This document shows, piece after piece, positions 50,295-59,331 of a DNA stretch of 64,000 bases. The stretch spans positions 558,001-622,000 of the forward strand of contig NZ_CP160906.1 of assembly GCF_041080865.1 (NCBI RefSeq). The letters run 5' to 3'. Source of the stretch: Psychromonas sp. MME1. Lineage in GTDB: Bacteria > Pseudomonadota > Gammaproteobacteria > Enterobacterales > Psychromonadaceae. The translations under genes were made by a program, and so were the position numbers. Position 1 is the stretch's first letter. Every line of letters starts with the position of its first letter. The notes under the pieces were generated by a model. It was not told the origin of the DNA, made no database searches, and worked only from the letters and a program-made list of their open reading frames with translations.

Positions 50295-51272
50295 TTAAGC
50301 GCCTTTACCGGTAATGTTTACAGTTGGGTTAATGATCCCATATAACAAGTCGACAATGGTATTTGTGACTACAAAAATTAAACCTACAAAAATGACATAG
50401 GCGGTAATTAAGGGGGTATCAACGCGGTTTATCGCTTCTAAAAAGAGGAATCCAGTGCCAGGCCATTGGAATACCGTTTCCGTTAAAATGGTGTAAGCGA
50501 CCATTGTGCCGATTTGTACGCCACCAACTGTAATAACGGGTAACATAGTGTTTTTAAGCGCATGTTGATAATATATTTTATTCATCGACAAGCCTTTCGC
50601 CGTGGCAAATTTCACATATTCTGAGCTCAACGCTTCGAGCATTTCAGAACGTACCAAGCGAATAAATAGTGGCATCATTATTGAAGATAATGAAATGCAG
50701 GGCAAAATAAGGTGTAACAGCCCATCTTTTGTTAAATAACCAGTTTCCCAACCTAAAATATTAACGGTTTCTCCCCGGCCATAGGAAGGTAACCAGTTAA
50801 GTTCTATTGAGAATAAGTACATAAGTAATATTGCTGTTAGGAATACAGGTACAGATATACCTAGGCTACTCACGGCCATGATGATTTTAGTCCATGTACT
50901 TTTAGGATTTATTGCTGAGTAGACACCGAGCGGAATGGAAATGAAAATAATCAGCAAGGTCGCGCCTAATACTAATTCAAGGGTTGCTTGTAACTTACTT
51001 AAAATAATTTCAACCGCTGGTTTTTTGAAGAAATAGGAGTTCCCTAAATCACCTTTTACGGCATTACTGATAAAGCGAGTATATTTGGTCAGATAAGGGT
51101 CATTGAGACCTAATTCATTACGTAATACTTGTCGTTGTTCTTCTGATACAGATTGCCCGACTAATTCACGTAATGGGTCTCCTAGATTATCCTGAATAGC
51201 GAAGGCTACCAGACTGATCACAAACATCACTATCAGAGCCTGAAATAGGCGCTGGACCAAAAACGTAAACAT
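50295..51272 (-). CDS. peptide ABC transporter permease (DppB/OppB-like)
   Basis: Inner-membrane permease of 325 residues, partner of the downstream OppC-type subunit. It begins MFTFLVQRLFQALIVMFVISLVAFAI (first helix), has the GDPLRELVGQSVSEEQ periplasmic segment and the EAA-type loop EYVKFATAKGLSMNKIYYQHALKN. AAAGGGATATATCA precedes the ATG. It lies after an attenuator hairpin downstream of the binding-protein gene. Confidence 0.93.
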   Translation of the reverse strand: MFTFLVQRLFQALIVMFVISLVAFAIQDNLGDPLRELVGQSVSEEQRQVLRNELGLNDPYLTKYTRFISNAVKGDLGNSYFFKKPAVEIILSKLQATLELVLGATLLIIFISIPLGVYSAINPKSTWTKIIMAVSSLGISVPVFLTAILLMYLFSIELNWLPSYGRGETVNILGWETGYLTKDGLLHLILPCISLSSIMMPLFIRLVRSEMLEALSSEYVKFATAKGLSMNKIYYQHALKNTMLPVITVGGVQIGTMVAYTILTETVFQWPGTGFLFLEAINRVDTPLITAYVIFVGLIFVVTNTIVDLLYGIINPTVNITGKGA

Positions 51273-51338
51273 TGATATATCCCTTTTATAAAAATAATGT
51301 TTTATATGCCCGATGCTCAGACATAAGATTATTTGCAG

Positions 51339-51373
51339 ATAAAAATATGGCCCTAAATGAATATTTAGGGCCA
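51339..51373 (-). terminator. intercistronic terminator/attenuator after the peptide-binding protein gene
   Basis: Perfect 11-bp stem TGGCCCTAAAT / ATTTAGGGCCA with a four-base loop; reading the minus strand it is followed by TATTTTTATC. It lies 29 bases after the binding-protein stop and would lower expression of the two permeases relative to the binding protein. Confidence 0.75.
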
Positions 51374-51402
51374 GTTATTATGGTTATAAACTCATAAAAA
51401 TA

Positions 51403-52953
51403 TTATTTAACGACTAGGTCACCAAAGTATGGGAAGTTCATAGCATTAACAATAGGTGCTACTTGTAAATTAGATTTTGCTCCCCAAGCTAGGTTTTGCC
51501 AGTGTAGAGGAACAAATGCAGCCTCATCATATAGAATTTTTTCAACACGTTGTAACATTTTAGCACGTAGTGCAGGATCTGTTTCCATGTTAGATTTATT
51601 AACTAGATCATCTACTTCTGAGTTTGAATAGTGACCACAGTTATAGGCTCCTTTACCTGTTTCTGCGTTACGAGTCATGGTTAAGAACTCTGAAAAGTTA
51701 GCAGAATCTTCAGTATCTGAATGCCAACCTATCATCATCATATCAGCAGAGCAAAGATCGAATTCAGGCCAGTATTGTGCCTTTGGCAGGGTTTTAAGAT
51801 CAACTTTAATACCAATTTTAGAGAGCATAGCAGAAGCTGCTTGTGCAATCTGAGCATCATTAACATAACGATTATTTGGTGCCATCATGGTTAGTTTGAA
51901 GCCTTTTTCATAACCCGCTTCTTTCATTAATTGCTTCGCTTTTTTAAGGTCATAACGAGGAACAAGTGCTGCGTCATAACCAGCATAACCTGCAGGTCCT
52001 TGTTGTCCTGCTGTTGTTGCAAAGCCTTTCATGATTTTTTTAACGATACCATCGTTATTAATGGCGTGGACAATCGCTTGACGAACACGGACATCTTTAA
52101 GTGCAGGATTACTTTCTTGATTCATTTGGAAAGTAATAATACGAGTGCCTGGTACTGTAATTAAGTCAACACCTTTGGTTTTTTCTACACGGTTATGGTC
52201 ATTAGGTGCAACAGGATTGATTAAATCAACATCACCAGAAAGTAATGCAGCAACACGGGTCGCATTTTCTTTAATTGGCACTAACGTTAATTTATCAACA
52301 TTGCCAGGTGATTTAGTATCCCAGTAATCTTTGAAACGCTCAAATACAACTTTAATACCTTGCTCACGTGATGTTACCGTGAAAGGACCTGTACCTGAAA
52401 CATTTGTAGAAGCAAATGAGCCACCATGTTTTACAATGGCTGCTTTGTCTTTGCCATCCATTTCACCAGAGTAAAATTTGCTATCCATTGGAAAAATATA
52501 AGTCGCAGTTTGTAAAACTAACGGGTAAGGCTCACTCGATTTGAGTTCCACGGTATAGTCGTCAACTTTAACCATCGCGTCGTATGGTGCAAAAACACCT
52601 TTAAAGTCTCCAGAAATCTTTAAACGATTGAATGTCCAGATAACATCATCAGCTGTTAGGCTATTTCCTGAATGGAATTTAACACCTTTGCGCAGTTGGA
52701 AGCGGAAAGTGTTTGCGTCAATACGTTCCCATTTTTCAGCTATACGAGGTTCAAACTCTAACTCTTTAGTAAAACGAACAAGTGGATCAAATAACATGTG
52801 TGACATTTGTAAAGTGCCACCAGAAAGCTGCTCGTGTGGATCAAGTGAAACCGGATCCGCATCATAGGCTACTGTTATGTCTGCTGCCGCTGCTGAAAAA
52901 CTCAGTCCTGCTGCAAATAAAGCAATTGCAAGTTTTGTTTTTAAAAATTTCTT
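51403..52953 (-). CDS. extracellular peptide-binding protein, SBP family 5 (start codon not found)
   Basis: Periplasmic binding protein of a Dpp/Opp-type transporter. The open frame extends past the first ATG (52806) to a clear signal peptide (KKFLKTKLAIALFAAG, cut near AAA-AD) and the mature start DITVAYDADPVSLDPHEQLSGG, then FDPLVRF, LRKGVKFHSG and WHSDTEDS. A ribosome site (AAAGGAG, 52961-52967) is correctly placed, but the codon expected to be ATG (52954-52956) reads TTA and an in-frame stop lies just upstream. The start has probably been lost through a small sequence error. The total would be about 517 residues. Confidence 0.88.
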   Translation of the reverse strand, partial: KKFLKTKLAIALFAAGLSFSAAAADITVAYDADPVSLDPHEQLSGGTLQMSHMLFDPLVRFTKELEFEPRIAEKWERIDANTFRFQLRKGVKFHSGNSLTADDVIWTFNRLKISGDFKGVFAPYDAMVKVDDYTVELKSSEPYPLVLQTATYIFPMDSKFYSGEMDGKDKAAIVKHGGSFASTNVSGTGPFTVTSREQGIKVVFERFKDYWDTKSPGNVDKLTLVPIKENATRVAALLSGDVDLINPVAPNDHNRVEKTKGVDLITVPGTRIITFQMNQESNPALKDVRVRQAIVHAINNDGIVKKIMKGFATTAGQQGPAGYAGYDAALVPRYDLKKAKQLMKEAGYEKGFKLTMMAPNNRYVNDAQIAQAASAMLSKIGIKVDLKTLPKAQYWPEFDLCSADMMMIGWHSDTEDSANFSEFLTMTRNAETGKGAYNCGHYSNSEVDDLVNKSNMETDPALRAKMLQRVEKILYDEAAFVPLHWQNLAWGAKSNLQVAPIVNAMNFPYFGDLVVK

Positions 52954-53020
52954 TAAATAGCTCCTTTAATGGGGACATTTCCCTTTGGTTTGGTGGTTAT
53001 TAGAAAATATTTCAACCTTG

Positions 53021-53036
53021 GATAAGCCAGCTTATC
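53021..53036 (-). other. small intercistronic hairpin after the ABC ATPase gene
   Basis: Inverted repeat GATAAG / CTTATC around CCAG, four to five bases after the ATPase stop on the minus strand. It may stabilise or process the operon mRNA. It is short and weak. Confidence 0.3.
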
Positions 53037-53040
53037 TTTT

Positions 53041-54756
53041 CTATGCGTTTTCTAATTTGTTTCTAAGCCCTTTAAATTCAGGCATTAATGATACAAGATG
53101 TTTACTATATTGATGTTGCGGATTGACAAACAGCTGTTCTGTTTCTGCAACCTCTACAAGTTGCCCTTGCTTCATCACGCCAATGCGATCGCACACTTGA
53201 CGAATAACTGGCAAATCATGACTAATGAATAACATAGTTAGGTTTAGCTCATCTTGCAGATCTTTCAATAAATTAAGAATTTGTGCTTGTACTGATACAT
53301 CTAATGCCGATGTAGGTTCATCACAGATTAATAGGCGAGGGCGTGTTGCCAATGCTCTTGCTATTGAGATACGTTGACGTTGTCCGCCAGAAAATTCATG
53401 TGGATATTTTACGCCAGCCATTCGGCCAAGACCAACATGATCTAAGAGGTCATGCACTATTTGCCGTATTTCAGCTTCAGATTTAGCTAATTTATGAAAG
53501 CGAATGGGTTCGGAGATAATATCGAAAATTTTCATGCGAGGATTCATTGACGTATAAGGATTTTGGAAAACCATCTGCATTTGTCTACGTATAGGACGGC
53601 GTTGGCTTTCTGATTTCAATGCTGTTAAATCAACGCCTTCGAAGGTTATTTTACCAGCATCGGCGCCATATAAGCCTGCAATAACGCGGGCAATCGTTGA
53701 TTTACCCGAGCCTGATTCGCCAACTAAACCAAATGTCTCTCCTTCATTGATATGAAAAGTGACATTTTTAGATGCCTGTACATACTCTCGATGACTAGCA
53801 AAAAAAGAGTCTTTAGTAATAAATCGCAAACTAACATTTTCCACATTGAGTAGCGGTCCTGTGTAGATTTTTTGATCTTCGCTTTGTCCTAGCCAATGAT
53901 TTTTAATATCGAGTTGCTTCATTTCACTGGCTTCTTCGATATAACTGACAAGTGGGAATCGGTCTAGTTTGATATCCGAGCGGGGCACGGCTGATATCAA
54001 GCTGCGAGTATAGTCATGATCTGGATCGCCAAGTACTTTTGCCGTAGTGCCAAATTCAACTAAATCACCACGATACATAACCGCGACTTTATCGGTCACA
54101 TTAGATACTACGCCCATATCATGAGTAACTAGCATACAGCCAACATTTTTTTCAACACAGAGTTGACGTATAAGGGTCAGTATTTGATCTTGAATAGAAA
54201 CATCGAGGGCAGTGGTAGGTTCATCAGCAATAATTAAATCAGGTTCTCCAGAGAGGGCGATAGCGATAACAACACGTTGCCTCATCCCACCTGAAAATTG
54301 ATGGGGATACTGTTTGATGCGAATATGTGGCTCAGGAATGCCCACTTGTTCCATTAAACTAAGCGCACGGGAAAAGGCATCTTCGGGTGATACATCTAGA
54401 TTAGCCAGAATGGTTTCAGTTATTTGCTGTTCGACGGTAAAAAGAGGATTTAAGGAGGTCATGGGATCTTGAAAGATGAAACCAATTTTAGAGCCGCGAA
54501 CAGTGCGCATTTGATTTGTAGACAAGCCCGAAATTTTTTCACCATCGAGATAAATATCTCCATTAGCAATAACACCTGGTGGGCTTAAAAGGTCAATTAC
54601 AGCATTCCCTACAGTTGATTTTCCCGCCCCTGATTCACCTACGACACCTACAATTTCACCTCTTTCAATAGTTAAAGAAAGCGATTTAACGGCGGCGTGA
54701 ACGCCATGCCGAGAAGGGTATTCAATGCGAAGGTTTTTTACTTCTAATAAAGACAT
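53041..54756 (-). CDS. peptide ABC transporter, fused double ATP-binding protein
   Basis: A 571-residue ATPase with two complete nucleotide-binding domains (DppD-DppF-type fusion, like YejF or GsiA). The first half has Walker A GESGAGKST near residue 40, signature FSGGMRQRV and Walker B IIADEPTTALD; the second half has GESGSGKST near 350, FSGGQRQRI and LICDEPTSALD. It is the first gene of the minus-strand operon ATPase - binding protein - permease B - permease C, so all parts of the transporter are present. The substrate is probably oligopeptides (family knowledge). Confidence 0.93.
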   Translation of the reverse strand: MSLLEVKNLRIEYPSRHGVHAAVKSLSLTIERGEIVGVVGESGAGKSTVGNAVIDLLSPPGVIANGDIYLDGEKISGLSTNQMRTVRGSKIGFIFQDPMTSLNPLFTVEQQITETILANLDVSPEDAFSRALSLMEQVGIPEPHIRIKQYPHQFSGGMRQRVVIAIALSGEPDLIIADEPTTALDVSIQDQILTLIRQLCVEKNVGCMLVTHDMGVVSNVTDKVAVMYRGDLVEFGTTAKVLGDPDHDYTRSLISAVPRSDIKLDRFPLVSYIEEASEMKQLDIKNHWLGQSEDQKIYTGPLLNVENVSLRFITKDSFFASHREYVQASKNVTFHINEGETFGLVGESGSGKSTIARVIAGLYGADAGKITFEGVDLTALKSESQRRPIRRQMQMVFQNPYTSMNPRMKIFDIISEPIRFHKLAKSEAEIRQIVHDLLDHVGLGRMAGVKYPHEFSGGQRQRISIARALATRPRLLICDEPTSALDVSVQAQILNLLKDLQDELNLTMLFISHDLPVIRQVCDRIGVMKQGQLVEVAETEQLFVNPQHQYSKHLVSLMPEFKGLRNKLENA

Positions 54757-55049
54757 TATTTGCTACCTGCAACTTAATAAACATTTACCAAGTTTTAAAA
54801 GTTATTCTATCCTATTGTCAGCCAAATTGCTGACACAAGTGGATAATATTAACAAGAAATTCAATTAGCTCAATACTCTTCACATAAAAATGACATAATC
54901 ATTCCATTTGTTCCTATGTTAAATTTAAATGTCGAATAATTTTACGACTCTTAAATAGTCAAAATATGAAAACAATTAAATACAACGTGTTATGTATGTG
55001 GTATTAAATTTGCTTTAAGTTTACTTCAACTTATCAAATGGAATTACAT

Positions 55050-55677
55050 ATGAACAAATTTATAAAAAGTGCATTATCTATTTCCGTGCTTGGCTTTATC
55101 TCTTTGCAAGCTCAAGCTGGTGTTGTTTTTTCATTCACTGAGTCTGGTGGTAATGTGTTAATGAATTCATCTGGCGTACTTAATACGGCTGAATTGGATT
55201 TCCTCACCGTCAGGATGGGGCGGGGTTGGTGTTGAGACCAACGCTTCGCAACAATCCGACATAATGGGGGATACTACTATGGGCGGGCTAGATGTGGCAT
55301 TTGGTTTTCACGATGGTACTGATTTCAGCCCTTGGATAGGGGATATGTTCACTACTTCGAATTTTGGTTGGTCAACGAGTGGGACGACTCAATTCGCCAC
55401 CTATATTATGGATCCTCTTCGCACTCCTGGAATTGGCATATCTTCTGCTGATTTGATTGGTGATTTTTGGACGCCAGATGTTTCTTGGTCTAAGTCTGGA
55501 ACTTTTGCAAATCTTGGTTTGACTGCTGGCGATTACACAATCACTGATGTTTTAACAGGGGAGTTTATATCAATTAAAATTGGAAATGTCACCTCAGCAG
55601 TCCCAGAGCCTACATCCTTCGCATTGGTGTTACTTGGCCTTGCTGGTTTAGTTTTTTCACGAAGAAAATCAATCTAA
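55050..55677 (+). pseudogene. PEP-CTERM exosortase-target protein, frameshifted
   Basis: An exported surface protein. Start ATG 55050 (GGAA upstream) opens a signal peptide (MNKFIKSALSISVLGFISLQ, cut after AQA). Frame one stops at 55235 after ELDFLTV; the second frame reads GWGGVGVETNASQQSDIMGDTT and continues to 55677. A small indel near 55213 in a G-rich stretch separates them. The C-terminus is a PEP-CTERM signal: VPEPTS, a hydrophobic helix (FALVLLGLAGLVF) and SRRKS. PEP-CTERM proteins are sorted by an exosortase not seen in this window. The central domain is not recognised. Confidence 0.8.
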
Positions 55678-55696
55678 AAAATATATTCTTATTGAT

Positions 55697-55728
55697 AAAA
55701 AGCATTGACGATGATCAATGCTTTTTTA
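55697..55728 (+). terminator. Rho-independent terminator after the PEP-CTERM gene
   Basis: Stem AAAAGCATTGA / TCAATGCTTTT with a six-base loop, followed by further Ts. Confidence 0.85.
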
Positions 55729-55880
55729 TTTTCAAAGTATATTCAACCTGCATAAGCTAGATATGTGATTTTAGCAGTATAACTAAAGCTCTCTTTTTTA
55801 TTCGCTAAATAGCTCCTGCCAATATCATAAAGTCATTTAAGTCAATATTTCTAACTTCATGCTGTCGTTTTTTACTCTCA

Positions 55881-55981
55881 GGTCTATCTTGGTGATTAAA
55901 ATAATAGATAGCAGCGTTTCTGCTGTTACTCTAGCATTTTTCCTCAACCAGCTACGACCAAAATATTATGCTGATTGGTAT
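55881..55981. repeat. partial repeat related to 1278-1436, copy 3
   Basis: The block shares TTAAAATAATAGATA, GCA, then ATTTTTCCTCAAC, AGCTA, GACC, ATATTATG and the end ATTGGTAT with the repeat at 1278-1436. About 40 bases in the middle are missing. The left end is degenerate, perhaps beginning near 55817. It is non-coding and lies between two terminators. Confidence 0.55.
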
Positions 55982-56031
55982 AAGTATAAATAGGTTGGTG
56001 CAGGTAAATATTAGATTTAAATTTTTACAAA

Positions 56032-56066
56032 AAAAAGCCAGTGAGGGAGCCCATCACTGGCTTTTT
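56032..56066. terminator. terminator downstream of the MalM-like gene
   Basis: Perfect 13-bp stem AAAAAGCCAGTGA / TCACTGGCTTTTT with a nine-base loop, A-rich on one side and T-rich on the other, so active on either strand. It serves the minus-strand gene ending at 56092. Confidence 0.85.
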
Positions 56067-56091
56067 ATCCTGTTCACTTTAAAGATGGGGG

Positions 56092-57318
56092 TTACTGTCC
56101 ATCTCTTGCTTTAAGGGCGTCGACAAAGGTTTTTCTAGCTGTTGTCGATCCTTCTGATTCTGCTTTATTCACTAATTGCAGAGCTTTAGCTGTTTGTTTA
56201 GCGGCAACGGCATCTTTAATTTGTTGGTTGATATCTTTTTTTACCTCTACACGAGTTTGAGGTGTTTTATTGTTATCAAGCGCATCAAGGAACGTCTGTC
56301 TTGCGCTTGGCGAACCCGCAGCTTCCGCTTGATCAACCAATGCGAGCGCTTTCGCTATCTCATTGACAGAAATCGCATCAATAATTTCTTGGTTATATTC
56401 TTGTTCACTGAGTACTACTGTTTCGTTGCGTTTTTTAAGTGCATCGGTGAAGGTCGTGCGAGCCGTTGTGGAACCTATAGATTCAGCTTCATGTACCAGC
56501 GTTAGTGCACGAGAAATTTCATTATCTGCAATTGCAGCTAAGATTTCCGTGTTGTAGTGTGCATCTTGTTCCGATATAGACTCTGATTTAGGCTCGATTG
56601 ATAAAAGGTTTGCCAATGGATTGTAGCCATTTTCACTATCCGTTGTTGTATTTTTACTCGCAACATTAAGCTCTATTAAACCAGTTGCAGAATGGGGGAT
56701 AATCGGATCTGGGATCTCTGGTGGTACTGTACTGTGAGCAATAGCAAAAGCTTTCGCAGGGTGGATTATGGTTGTGCCTCCCTTCATGTTTTCTGGCGAA
56801 GTATGGAATAAAATATAAGTTTCATTCGCAGGATTATTCGCTTGTTGGCGATATATAGTTAATGAAGCGAATAGCCTGTCGCCTTTTAATACCTTAGCTT
56901 CTTTATAAATAAATTGTCTGGCTTTGATGGTACGAGTCACTTTAAAGTTGGCATCTAATAATGTTACTTCAGGCATTAACACTGAATCAAATATTAAACT
57001 ATCCATCTCTAATCTTAATTCTTGGCTTTTACTTGTTATTTTATAGGCTTCAACAAAGCTTTTGCCGTTAGCAAAATTATAAGCTTGTGATTGATCTGTA
57101 ATCGCGATGCTTAGCGGCCCATCACTCTTTATCTCTTTATATTTTAATTGTTGAAAAGTAGTACAACAAACGGTTTTGTTTGCTAATTCATTGCGGGCTT
57201 TTGCTATTGGTTGAAACGCATTTGTATTTGCTTCTTGAGTCGCTTCTAATGAATAATTTGAACAGCTTGCGAGGAGTAAGCTAGTAAGTAAAATAACAGA
57301 GGATTGTCTGATAACCAT
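56092..57318 (-). CDS. MalM-like lipoprotein with C-terminal triple repeat
   Basis: A 408-residue exported lipoprotein. The start at 57318 (MVIRQSSVILLTSLLLASC) gives a lipobox LLASC and has GGA upstream; the longer frame lacks this. Residues about 40-230 match the periplasmic MalM family of the maltose operon (VCCTTFQQLKYKEI, YNFANGKSFVEAYKI, ASLTIYRQQ). Residues 255-405 hold three repeats of about 43 residues (EIxxAIxxNEIxKALxLVxxAEAxGSxxARxTFxDAL). The fusion is unusual. A maltodextrin role is inferred and would fit the amylase-type enzyme at 33348-37364. Confidence 0.7.
   Translation of the reverse strand: MVIRQSSVILLTSLLLASCSNYSLEATQEANTNAFQPIAKARNELANKTVCCTTFQQLKYKEIKSDGPLSIAITDQSQAYNFANGKSFVEAYKITSKSQELRLEMDSLIFDSVLMPEVTLLDANFKVTRTIKARQFIYKEAKVLKGDRLFASLTIYRQQANNPANETYILFHTSPENMKGGTTIIHPAKAFAIAHSTVPPEIPDPIIPHSATGLIELNVASKNTTTDSENGYNPLANLLSIEPKSESISEQDAHYNTEILAAIADNEISRALTLVHEAESIGSTTARTTFTDALKKRNETVVLSEQEYNQEIIDAISVNEIAKALALVDQAEAAGSPSARQTFLDALDNNKTPQTRVEVKKDINQQIKDAVAAKQTAKALQLVNKAESEGSTTARKTFVDALKARDGQ
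56095..56556 (-). repeat. three tandem helical repeats in the MalM-like lipoprotein
   Basis: Repeats at residues 255-297, 308-350 and 363-405 (numbered from the start at 57318) share the pattern (Y/I)NxxI, AI, ALxLV, AE, G, S, AR, TF, DAL. Each would form a helical hairpin. The DNA also shows residual similarity, suggesting duplication. Confidence 0.75.
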
Positions 57319-57568
57319 ATTCCATATCCTGATTTGAAGAAAGACCATGACTATAACGACATTTATCGAAAAATCCAGTAGTAATAGTCGTAATGGTTTG
57401 AGACAAGGTAATATATGCGTCTGGTCTCAAAATTTATACTTACCCAAAGTCACTATGGATGCGGTTTTTATTAGTATGAGCAGATTTTTTACGATTAGGA
57501 ATAGTTATCAATTCGGCTGTGCATGTTATCCTTATCAAATTGTATTTGAATCATTGAGGATTGCTTAA

Positions 57569-58336
57569 ATGTGCGAACTATTAGGCATGAGTGCCAACGT
57601 ACCGACTGATATTTGTTTTAGTTTTAGTGGATTAGTTAAACGTGGTGGTGATACTGGGCCACATAAGGATGGTTGGGGAATTACCTTTTACGAAGGAAAG
57701 GGGTGTCGTAGTTTTAAAGATCCTCGACCAAGTTGCGATTCACGTGTTGCGCAGTTGGTAAAAGAGTATCCCATTAAGAGCAAATCCGTTATTAGCCATA
57801 TTCGCCAAGCCAATAGAGGGGGGGTGAGTTTGGAAAATACCCATCCATTTACACGCGAACTATGGGGAAAAAATTGGACCTATGCGCATAATGGTCAGCT
57901 AACAGGCTATGAAGCCCTGCCAATGGGGCGTGCATTGCCCGTTGGTGAAACGGATAGTGAGCGTGCATTTTGTTGGATTCTTGAACAAATATCTGAAGAT
58001 TATTCCAATGAGCCTACAGATATGTTGCCAGTGTTTAAAAAAATCGCCAGTTATGCTGATACGCTCCGTAAAATGGGGGTGTTTAATATGCTTTTAAGCG
58101 ATGGTGAATACGTTATGTGCTATTGCACGAATAACTTGCATTGGATAACGCGGCGCGCTCCCTTTGGTAAGGCACAGTTGATCGATGAGGATATGACCGT
58201 TGATTTTCAGCAGGAGACATCGGATAGCGATATTGTTACTGTTATTGCAACTAGACCATTAACGAAAGATGAACAGTGGGTAAAAATGTCCGAGGGTGAA
58301 TTTTGCGTTTTTCATTTCGGTGAACGTATTTTATAA
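57569..58336 (+). CDS. yafJ: class II glutamine amidotransferase, YafJ family
   Basis: N-terminal-nucleophile amidotransferase of 255 residues, the same length as E. coli YafJ and very similar throughout. The start MCELLGMSANVPTDICFSF places the catalytic cysteine at residue 2 after Met removal. RGGDTGPHKDGWG, ISHIRQANRGG, NTHPFTRELWG, YAHNGQLTGYE and GETDSERAFCWIL are all present. The physiological acceptor is not known. An open frame upstream (57347-57568) on the same strand has no family features and is left out. Confidence 0.92.
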   Translation: MCELLGMSANVPTDICFSFSGLVKRGGDTGPHKDGWGITFYEGKGCRSFKDPRPSCDSRVAQLVKEYPIKSKSVISHIRQANRGGVSLENTHPFTRELWGKNWTYAHNGQLTGYEALPMGRALPVGETDSERAFCWILEQISEDYSNEPTDMLPVFKKIASYADTLRKMGVFNMLLSDGEYVMCYCTNNLHWITRRAPFGKAQLIDEDMTVDFQQETSDSDIVTVIATRPLTKDEQWVKMSEGEFCVFHFGERIL

Positions 58337-58440
58337 GGGGGGATAAATTATTTTTTCCTTTTAATCATCCTTTATGGGCTTAATTGAGTGGCGTAGATAG
58401 TTTGTTTTTCATTAAAATCAGCGTCTTTTAGTCTTTTTTT

Positions 58441-58468
58441 TTGCATAACTTTAACCATGTATTATACT
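58441..58468 (+). promoter_or_regulatory. sigma70-like promoter of the OmpA-family lipoprotein gene
   Basis: TTGCAT (58441-58446), a 16-base spacer and TATACT (58463-58468), 34 bases before the start codon at 58503. This is inferred from consensus similarity only. Confidence 0.5.
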
Positions 58469-58502
58469 CGTTTTACTTGCTGTTATTTAAATGAGGTTAG
58501 TT

Positions 58503-59201
58503 ATGTTCAATTTTAAAAAAGCGTTACCTGCTGCATCTTTATTGCTAATTGTCTCTGGCTGTTCAACAGTCGATGTAGGGCCTGTTCAGAGTAAAATCGA
58601 CGCCGCTAAATCAGGTCCTGATGGTGCTTGTATTGTTGCAACACATCAAGCTGCCATGGATATAGCTAATGCAGAAGCAATTCTTGATGGACGTGAGAAG
58701 GTAAGACAATCAACCTATGATAAAGCAATGGCTGCAGCCGACTCGGCAGTTGCAAACCGCGCTATTGTTGAGGATACCTGTTATGTTCGTTCAGAAGAAT
58801 TAGCCGGAGTTTTTACTGCTCATCTTGAAGAGTATGCAATGTTTCGAGCAAAACTCCATCAAGTGGGGGATATTTTGCGTGGTGTTACTTTCCACGTAGG
58901 GTCTTCTGATTTGACGGACGAAGCTAAAACTGTGTTAAATATTTTAGCTAATAACTTAATGAGACAACCGAAGAAAGCCGTTGTCATTGGTTTCTCATCT
59001 AATACAGGTGATGCTAAATCGAACTTGATGTTATCGCAAAAACGAGCTGAAAGCGTTGTTGCTTATTTAGTTTCTAAGGGAGTTGATGGTAATTTGTTAC
59101 TCGCGACAGGTTATGGTCAAGCTTACCCGATTGCGAGTAACGACACCGCTGAAGGTCGTACTGCCAATCAGCGTGTAGAAATTAAATATTTAAATCAATA
59201 A
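58503..59201 (+). CDS. OmpA-family lipoprotein
   Basis: Outer-membrane lipoprotein of 232 residues. The start at 58503 follows GAGG; an ATG at 58491 is less well placed. The signal peptide has a lipobox IVSGC. The N-terminal half is helical with two cysteines (GACIV, DTCYV) that could form a disulfide. The C-terminal OmpA domain (residues about 120-232) has FHVGSSDLTDEAK, SQKRAESVVAYLVSKGV, GYGQAYPIASN and GRTANQRVEIKYL, the peptidoglycan-binding signature. Confidence 0.87.
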   Translation: MFNFKKALPAASLLLIVSGCSTVDVGPVQSKIDAAKSGPDGACIVATHQAAMDIANAEAILDGREKVRQSTYDKAMAAADSAVANRAIVEDTCYVRSEELAGVFTAHLEEYAMFRAKLHQVGDILRGVTFHVGSSDLTDEAKTVLNILANNLMRQPKKAVVIGFSSNTGDAKSNLMLSQKRAESVVAYLVSKGVDGNLLLATGYGQAYPIASNDTAEGRTANQRVEIKYLNQ

Positions 59202-59245
59202 GATGTATTGTATCGTTTAATCGATAACTATTGATAATAAATGTT

Positions 59246-59271
59246 AAGCCCTCGATATTGAGGGCTTTTTT
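59246..59271 (+). terminator. Rho-independent terminator after the OmpA-family gene
   Basis: Stem AAGCCCTC / GAGGGCTT with a six-base loop and a T tract. Confidence 0.82.
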
Positions 59272-59331
59272 AATGGCTTCCCCAAACGCGATGAATAGTT
59301 ATAAAGTATGCGTCAAATTGCGCTATACCTT

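Noticed and set aside
57347-57568. Open frame of 73 codons directly upstream of yafJ
   Set aside because: It has no family features and no good ribosome site, and it lies across the divergent promoter region of yafJ and the MalM-like gene.
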